In this document: piece after piece, positions 57,203 through 64,000 of the stretch | How the letters are laid out: each line of letters begins with the position of its first letter | How positions within the stretch are numbered: the stretch's first letter is position 1 | NCBI GenBank assembly: GCA_902702965.1 | Contig: CACRXP010000002.1 | Span: 1,232,563 to 1,296,562 of the forward strand | Source: Spirometra erinaceieuropaei | Lineage: Eukaryota; Platyhelminthes; Cestoda; Diphyllobothriidea; Diphyllobothriidae | Length of the DNA: 64,000 bases | Reading direction: 5' to 3' | The notes under the pieces: model-generated | The model's database searches: none | The model's input: only the letters and a program-made list of their open reading frames with translations | What the model was told of the DNA's origin: nothing | Made by a program: the position numbers and the translations under genes

Positions 57203-57231
57203 GCCTGAGGAAGAATTACCGAAAACGTGCG
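57203..57231 (+). other. PLE 3' hammerhead-like motif, degraded
   Basis: 124 bases after the PLE stop: CTGAGGA, A, GAATTACC, GAAAACGTGCG. The place and order match the hammerhead-like motif that PLEs carry in their terminal repeats, with CTGAGGA in place of CTGATGA and no stable stem II. Confidence 0.4.
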
Positions 57232-57774
57232 TTCGCCAACTTGACTTTTCAATTTTAACATGGGAATATTTGCGGAACTTAGACAATCCAAATGCAAATG
57301 CATCGCGTAAAACGCCATCATCAGGTCCTCTTAAGAGCATTCTTCACAGTGAAGTCTAAGCTTCACACCACTTAGAAGGGAGGACGGCTCTTCATCATTC
57401 GCATGGGCAGATGTTTTCAGTCAAATTACGGACCGATAAAAAGACACAACGAGGAAGCTCTGGACAAAACGGAAGAGGAGGGCAGAAGAGGCGGAGAAAG
57501 GGTCAAAATAAAGGAAGAGAAAATAATACAGATTAAACTATCGTCCCTCTTGCCAATGCCCTTTGTTATTAGGCCGGTCCCCACCAAGAAGACAAACACT
57601 GAAGGTGATGTACTTGAATGCACAGAGCCTGTTTAACAAGATGAATGAACCCAGGACTCTGGTTGACGAGTACATACCAGATATCACAGCTTTGACATGG
57701 ACGTGACATTCTGAAGCTATTGGAGAACATTAGGTGCCGCTTAGAGGTTATCAACAACTTAGAAGATGCAGGAA

Positions 57775-58324
57775 TGGCTGAGGAGACGGGGTCGCTGTGT
57801 TTGTTCGCTGCAACTTAACCGCGGTCCCTGTGCAACGTCTCACAATAGCGGAAGTGGAGTTTTTATCCTTAACTATCTCTACTAAATGCGCCCGGTCACT
57901 GGCGTTTGCAGTTGCATACCGTCCCCTAAACCAGATTGCTAAAGGCGATAGCCTTCTCCCATCGAAACTTGGCAAATCCTCCTGGAACATTGATATCCTC
58001 ATTGTCGGAGGGGGGAGGGGAGGAGTTTTAACGCTCCCAATACCGACTGGCAAGCTTAGACTGATTTAGGTCCGCCGGATACATCCGCCCATCATTTGCT
58101 CGAAATGGCCGAGGATAAACTACTTTTCCGGCATGGAATTCTCGAAACACGTGTTTGGGAAGAACAGCGTTCCAACTACCCCAACTTTATGCCCATTCGA
58201 CACGAGGAAAGTATGCCAGATCTATAAGATCTCCGCCAGTGGATGCTAGTGGTCATATTGTTCTGCTCTTCAAGCACTTCATGTTCTCGCGACTTGACTC
58301 GCCCAGAGAACTGGAAATACATAC
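57775..58324 (+). pseudogene. LINE AP-type endonuclease fragment
   Basis: The frame reads DGVAVFVRCNLTAVPVQRLT, FAVAYRPLNQIAKGDSLLPS and DILIVGGGRGG, where active enzymes have LIVGDFN, so the key Asp and Asn are lost. In another frame SPPVDASGHIVLLFKHF gives the terminal DH box with Asp replaced. The N-terminal part is absent. The match to the family rests on the order G-V-A-V-F-V-R, YRP, LIVG and GHIVL. Confidence 0.65.
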
Positions 58325-59216
58325 GGTAGGTGACCTAACTCATGAAAGTTGTCGAAATTTACGAATGATTGCCAATCACTAGCAGACCGACACCATTTCA
58401 TGAATTCAATATCAATGTTGATTAAGTACAATTTTGAAAGAATTAAAAACCCAAAAGAAATATTACAGGCATTGTTGCGTAATTTAGAAATGCCGATTTT
58501 TTTAGAAAAGCGCAATGTCCCGAAAACGTCAGAAATGGCTGTGATTTAGTGAACTTCGTTTTTAGATTAAAGAATGTATTCTCGTGTCAAAAACGTAGTA
58601 AATATGAAAGTAGAAACAAAATCACGTTAAGGTATTGTGTTCCAGTGAAGTTTACATTTAAATATCGTTTGGGAATTAGTGTAATTTCATACATGGCGGT
58701 TTGTTAACAGCCTACATTCTGAGTATAGATTCCAAAACAGTTTTCCAGGGTTTCGGGTTATTGTTGACTCGTTTGGTTTAAATGAGATGGGATTCAACAA
58801 CAGAAACGAGATTCTGCTTGATTTTACCAATGGGGACGTCGTAGGAACAAAACTTTTCATAAGGCGAAATGTTGCAAGGCCGATCAGTGCCTATAAATTT
58901 AAATAGAACTAACAGGCGTGATCGTGGACATACTATTTTCCTTGAGGCGAGAACTTTTCCTCCATTAAATTAATTCACACTTTCCGTTAGTTTTGGACTA
59001 CGTTGAGTTTCAGATCGGTCTTGAAATATTGCTGAATGCTTCACGATTTTCAGTGTTTGAACCCGATCGTCCATAAAGACAGATTCTGAACTACCTGTCT
59101 GTTAAAAACTCTAAAATAAGATAATTCTTGAAGGTATTTACCGAATTAAGGAGTGTTTGGTGCCCTTTTTCACGAAAACGGTCGTTTGGGTCAGATGTGA
59201 AGACTCATTCAAACAT
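58325..59216 (+). repeat. Dispersed repeat Z, copy 2
   Basis: Near end-to-end twin, in reverse orientation, of 27151-28053. It begins GTAGGTGACCTAACTCATGA and ends AGACTCATTCAAACAT. It begins within a few bases of the last recognisable endonuclease residues, so it probably interrupted the LINE. No target duplication is evident. Confidence 0.8.
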
Positions 59217-60009
59217 AAGAATTCCTTTTCGAAGAAAATGACTCTCCACAACGAAAGTCAGCAACGAATATGCCTTCTATCAATAAGGAAAGTTTCCCTA
59301 ATAAGTTACCTCTTTAAGAAGTGCTTTCAAACAGTTGGTTTTCTTAAAATAACCTTTGTGATAGCAAGATGATTACCACGGCTGGCATCGGACATAAAAT
59401 AAATTTTAAAGTCCGACAAAATCTGTCTATTAATACTCGCGGTAAATTAATTTCCGTTCAATGAAAAACACGCACAGATACGCAACCGGAGTTTAGGGTA
59501 TGTATTTGCATAGAAAATTGCACAAATATATTGCAATGATCATTTTCGTTAATTTTTATTAATATTTTGCCTGATGCAATTATGCAAACACAATTTCTGT
59601 ACAAGAAAAGAACATCTCATTGAAGGAAGTGGATGAGCAAGCAAAATGAGCAACGTTAAAGACGTCCAGATGTTCCCGCATCAGTTTCCATTATCAGGTT
59701 TCACGAGATAGGTCACGTACTATCCGTGGAAGGAAGATTTTTCCAACATGTCAACGCAGATCTCAGAAATACCGTGGACGGACGCTTTGCAAGGGCCAGT
59801 CAACAAATGCTGGATAACGTTCAGTTCGTTGGTTAAAATAATCATTGATCTCAATTTCCCCCTCAGGTGAAAGAAACTAAGCAACCGTCTGACGTGAGTA
59901 ATCCGGGAACTACAAATAAACTTTGAAAAGAACTAAGAATGAAGACGTTTTCCAGTAACAGGGAGTTCCGACAACTTGCATAAATACAAACAACAGCGAG
60001 GTATGAGTA

Positions 60010-61820
60010 AACGTGGGGCTAATGAAATTCGAGGAAACTATGAACTAAACGTGCCGCAGAACTCTTTGGAGCATACCAATATCCTTTGAGGTTACATACT
60101 TGGTGACAAAAGTAATCGTGACCTTATTCCGGCGCTGAGGTCCCGAAACGGAGTATTAGAGACGGATGACCAGACGAAAGCCTCAGTCCCCTCCATCTTC
60201 TTTCATTTGGTATTCACTCATGAAACTGATCCTCCTCCTCCTCTCCCCTACCCAGGAAAACAAAAATTCCTGCATCGTTTCCTTTAAAAGATCATCTTCG
60301 CACCTACATCGATAAGGGCAGAATTACTCCAACGGAAGTCTACCAAATCACCTAGTCCAGATAGAATTCGTCCACATGCTCTTCGAGGATTGGCTGACGC
60401 ACTGTGCGGGGCGGTATCTGTGATATTTCAAAACCCCATGGAGGAAGGTGAACCGCCGGTGGAATGGAAAACTGTCCTTATTTCCCCAAACTGCAAGTGA
60501 GGGTCCAGGCTCGAGTCCGAAAACCACCGTCTTGCATTTCACGTAGGGTCTTTGAACGTCTTATTACGGGGCATTTAATGACTTATCGATAGGATAGAAA
60601 TGTGTTATTTATCACGGATTTCGCCGTGGTTACTCATGTTGTATGTGTAGCCTTTAATTGCAGGAAGGATGGACAAAAGCCACAGCTCACGGCCGTCCAG
60701 TTGATGCCATCTTCTTTGACTTCAAAATGCCGTTTGATAGCTTGCGCCATGAACGACTTCTACATAAGATTTGGCAGTCTAGAATCCAGGAGAACATTTT
60801 AATTGGATTAACCGTTTCCTGTAATACGGTCTGTAAATTGTAATCTTGGCACTACTGCATCCGAATGGGTACCAATAGAAAGCGGTCTTGGATCTCCTCC
60901 TCATCTATATAAACGACTGAACCCAAGACACTGACTGCGATACCATTATGCTTGAAGATGATATAAAAATCAGGAAAACAATCAGCTATGTTAATTACGC
61001 GCAGAGGCTGCAAGAAAACGTTAATAAGCTGGCTGCATGGTCCAGTAGGTGGTTTCTAACGCTTAATGTGCCCAAGCATATAGTCTTGAGCTTATAATCT
61101 GATCAAAGGCGTTTCCCAAGACACCAGTACAATATATACTAGACTCAACCAAAAGAAGTGGATACGTAAAAAGACCTAGATATCTGGACAAGTCCAAACG
61201 TGTTGCCCTCCGAACACCGCAAAAGAACTGTCCAAAAGGCAACAAGCACCATGCACTGGATTAGGCGTACTTTCGTAGTCTTTCCTCCCGAACTCATAGC
61301 GCGGACATTTGTTTCGTTCGCCAGATCGCATGTGGAATACGGAATGCCAGCATGGATGCCCTTGATGAAGAAAGACAGCGATGCCGTAGATCAGGTGCGA
61401 CGAAGGGCGGCAGAACTGGTGAACGGCCTTAGGACTTTCTCTTACCCAGAAAGACTGATCCAGCTCAGTTTACCCTCCCCCTATCCCATAGACAAATTAG
61501 GTGAAACCTACCGTGCACACTCCTCATTATCCGCGGGCATGACCGTTCACCCAAATCTGAAGGTTTCTTTGGCTTTGAGAACATAGGTCACCTGCGAGGT
61601 CATCTGTACAAGGTCAAACGCGAAAGTTCGTGCCTAGACCAAAGTAAGTTGTCTTTCAGTCAGTGGGTAGTTCGATCGTGGAAATCACTTCCAAGTGAAA
61701 AGGTAATATCTGATACCATGATTGCATTCAAAAGGCAGTTATATCGCCCGATCTTTGATAAACGACGACTCTCACTGCAGGAATATCTACGGTCAACCAC
61801 GAAATTTTCTTCCTGACTTC
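60010..61820 (+). pseudogene. LINE reverse transcriptase remnant
   Basis: Pieces in order, in shifting frames: GYILGDKSNRDLIPALRSRN and GVLETDDQTKASVPSIFFHL (60090-60210), PDRIRPHALRGLADALCGAV and EWKTVLISPNCK (60357-60500), FFDFKMPFDSLRHERLLHKI (about 60714-60775, first Asp region), then ESGLGSPPHLYK (about 60870, in place of the GVPQGSVLGP box) and LEDDIKI (about 60952, in place of FADD). The frame 61200-61586 reads FVSFARSHVEYGMPAWMPLM and QVRRRAAELVNGLRTFSYPE. The tail GHLRGHLYKVKRESSCLDQS and SQWVVRSWKSLPSE runs to about 61760. The loss of the RT motif identity shows old age. Confidence 0.8.
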
Positions 61821-62108
61821 ACTTCTTGTGTAAAAGATCCCTGCATATTTGATGTAAACTGTCCCCTTAAACTTCACAGATGAGTATATTTTGTGCAAAT
61901 TATATAAATTATATTTATAATTTCAATTATACATGAAAAGGACCATCTAAGGCTCGGCCTGTAGCCCTCAAAAAACTGACTATGCTCCGGCTGCAGCCTC
62001 ACGCTGTTAGGTAATTTTCTGCAAAGTGCATGTCTTACTGACAACAAGTTAAACCAAGTTAACCACGAATGGAACAGCGGTCCCGATAGTTAAATGAAAA
62101 CATAGGAA

Positions 62109-62900
62109 TCAATGTCGTCTACACCAACTTCCAGAAAGTCGTTGGTAACGTTCAGCACAGCAGGTTACTCTACAACGTCTGGGAACCTGTTAAGTCGGAC
62201 AGGTGACTTCCGGACCTGGCCGATCGCAGACAGTGAAACATTAATATTAGCTTCCGTTATGAACGGAGGTTAGTTTATGTAAATGACTGCAAGGGAATGA
62301 TGTTTGCAGATGACATCAGCGACCAAATGCAGTACCGATGAACTGACTCCTCAAGAATGACTGAACCACCAATGTGAATGGTCTGATAAATGGTTGCTGA
62401 AGTCAAACCTTGAGCAGTGTGTCTCAAAACAAAGAAGAAGAGGGCAAATTGAGACGCTCATCAGTACGTCGAGGACGGACGGCGCACTTGTAATGTAAAT
62501 GAACAGACAGACCTCGGAATCACTATTTTCTCACCTCTGAAACCCTCCTATCAATGCATCAGAGCGACCAATAGGACAGCCGGTTATCTCCAACTGGAAG
62601 ATGGAATCTAGACGTGACACCCCCGACTGTAAATGATTACAAGTTGCTGGAAAGGGTTCAAATGAGAATGACCGAAATAGTAAAAGTCCTAAGATCTCTA
62701 TTATACAAACGCAAACTTGATGCGTACTCCAGATAATTATGGCAAGCCTACAGAAAAACACGAAGGAAATGTGCGACTGTCCCTTTACAGCTGGCCAGAT
62801 AGACTAACAACGACCAACTAGAACACACTGAAACTTACCCAACTGGAAAATACTTTCAAGGTCAGGCTGATATCAAAGTTCTTCAATTTCCATGAAGGAC
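62109..62900 (+). pseudogene. LINE RT remnant, strongly decayed
   Basis: VNVVYTNFQKVVGNVQHSRL then LYNVWEPVKS matches the first-Asp region (the Asp is now Asn). After a gap, YVNDCKGMMFADDISDQMQ gives the FADD pair, and CEWSDKWLLKSNLEQCVS the following block. Thumb sequence can be followed weakly to about 62880. Stops are frequent and the stretch between the two RT blocks is shortened. Confidence 0.65.
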
Positions 62901-63830
62901 ATATTATTCATGTCCCCCCCCCCCAAAAAAAAACTACCAAACCGCACACTTCAATTTTACATTGTATATATCGTTCTTTCTTAAAACTTTTGTGGTTATT
63001 TTTCCTTGGAACTCACGTTTTTTTTAACTTAAAGCAAACTGTCAATTCGCGCTCTATTGGCTAAACAGACACCCAAAACAAATGAAGTCAAAGTGCAGTC
63101 GAAATGGATGAGTTTGTTTTAGGTTTTTTCCTGTGTTCAAGGGAGACTGACAGTGCCCAGGGGACGCTATAATAAGCCTATTCTATTCTATACCTCCCTT
63201 CGACTAAAGGCATATCCGAGCAGACCTCATGCAGACTTAGATGATTATAAAGAATCGGGATTCTGCTCTATACTTCGGTGGTTTCTCCGCGATGGCGACA
63301 ACAATTAACCTGTGTGGGAACCTCCTCAAATTTTAAGGATCCTTACCCTATCTGGACGTTCGTAGGCACTCGGCTTCACAGTGATTTGTCGGCATCTGGG
63401 ACGGACTTCTCTAAGAAGAGATAGTGGTGGATTTAACAGAGACATTTAAATATAAATTTGGTGTATGTCGCCTGAGAAATACCGCTTGGCTGTGCAAGAC
63501 GGCTGTTGCACCAAACCAACGCGTTGCACGTATCTGGCTTCAAAGCGGATGACTGTTATCTCTTATTTCACGTTACCTTCCGCACTTACGGGTATCCGGG
63601 TTTCAGCCCCATACCATCAAGACTTCCCCAAAATCCAAATGCTACTGGCAACATGATGGTAACATTTTTATTTGAACACTAATATTCTGTTAGCCGTTTC
63701 CGATAAAGCGTTAGAAGGCATTGTCCCTTACTCTTAAATGTCGTGAACTATGCACCACAACTGCACAATAATCTGAATCACGGAAGTATTCATAATAAAG
63801 GCGACACGATCAATGAAACGAGAACTTTAT
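62901..63830. other. Unassigned spacer
   Basis: A C-run then A-run lies at 62915-62932. No coding domain recognised. Confidence 0.4.
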
Positions 63831-63836
63831 TAGCCG

Positions 63837-63870
63837 GGTGTTTCGAATTCTCATTCGAATCCATTATCAG
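63837..63870 (-). ncRNA. Hammerhead-ribozyme-like core, third single copy
   Basis: On minus: CTGATAA (one change from CTGATGA), T, the stem GGATTCGAATGAGAATTC, then GAAACACCC and AATAAAG. The sequence after it (TTCTCGTTTCATTGATCGTG) aligns with the tail of the pair at 36.6-36.8 kb, so it is the same family. Confidence 0.4.
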
Positions 63871-64000
63871 CACTTGTATTTCCTTCGTCGCAGTAACCTG
63901 CATTGTTTGCAACAATGTTCTCATGAACGGTTCCTTGACCCTCATGTTAGCAAATGTAGTATTATCCGATCACGATCTAGCAACAGATGGACAACGAAAA

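Larger units (their letters stand above)
57775..61820 (+). mobile_element. CR1/Jockey-like LINE with endonuclease and RT, split by repeat Z
   Basis: Endonuclease pieces (57775-58320), repeat Z (58325-59216), an unresolved linker, and RT pieces (60010-61820) all lie on + in LINE order. I infer that they are one old element interrupted by repeat Z. Frameshifts and stops throughout show that it is inactive. The 5' end is not defined, and the 3' end is near the tail ending FKRQLYRPIFDKRR. Confidence 0.6.

Overview
The window reads as flatworm (platyhelminth) nuclear DNA, most likely from a large-genome tapeworm of the diphyllobothriid type (Spirometra, Dibothriocephalus and Schistocephalus relatives). 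Reasons: one spliced protease gene with GT-AG introns and a parasite-type cathepsin B product; a dense, decayed mixture of non-LTR retrotransposons, Penelope-like elements (PLEs) with GIY-YIG domains and tRNA-derived short repeats; and an endonuclease-RT element with C-terminal zinc fingers of a kind I associate with diphyllobothriid genomes. The placement rests on family recognition, not on a search.

The one convincing host gene is cathepsin B, on + from 30365 to 43645. Four exons join in frame to give 356 residues, with signal peptide, propeptide, catalytic Cys/His/Asn and a two-His occluding loop. Its introns are long (about 8.7, 2.9 and 0.6 kb) and packed with repeats.

Layout: 1-6.3 kb, no recognisable gene. 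6.3-8.8 kb, RT remnant with a 0.35-kb repeat inserted and a second copy downstream. 9.2-10.3 kb, second RT remnant (-). 10.3-14.95 kb, nearly complete but decayed endonuclease/RT/zinc-finger retrotransposon (-) with a GAT microsatellite inside its finger region. 16.2-26.8 kb, PLE fragments, SINE-like repeats and a long foldback element. 27.2-29.1 kb, a dispersed repeat with an inverted twin at 58.3 kb, then a tandem duplication. 30.4-43.9 kb, cathepsin B. 44-49 kb, no recognisable gene. 49.1-53.3 kb, two LINE remnants. 55.4-57.2 kb, a PLE with an open 555-codon RT plus GIY-YIG frame. 57.8-61.8 kb, a LINE with endonuclease and RT parts, interrupted by the dispersed repeat. 62.1-62.9 kb, another RT remnant.

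The least explained signal lies in the repeats. Several unrelated short families occur as head-to-head inverted pairs: tRNA-like units (one pair a perfect 111-bp inverted repeat), hammerhead-ribozyme-like units (CTGATGA, hairpin, GAAA), a SINE carrying both a tRNA-like part and a CTGATGA...GAAAC segment, and foldback elements. Five such pairs lie in cathepsin B introns 1 and 2 between 32.5 and 38.5 kb or at 41 kb, with further pairs at 18.7 and 22.3 kb. The pre-mRNA could therefore form several long hairpins.
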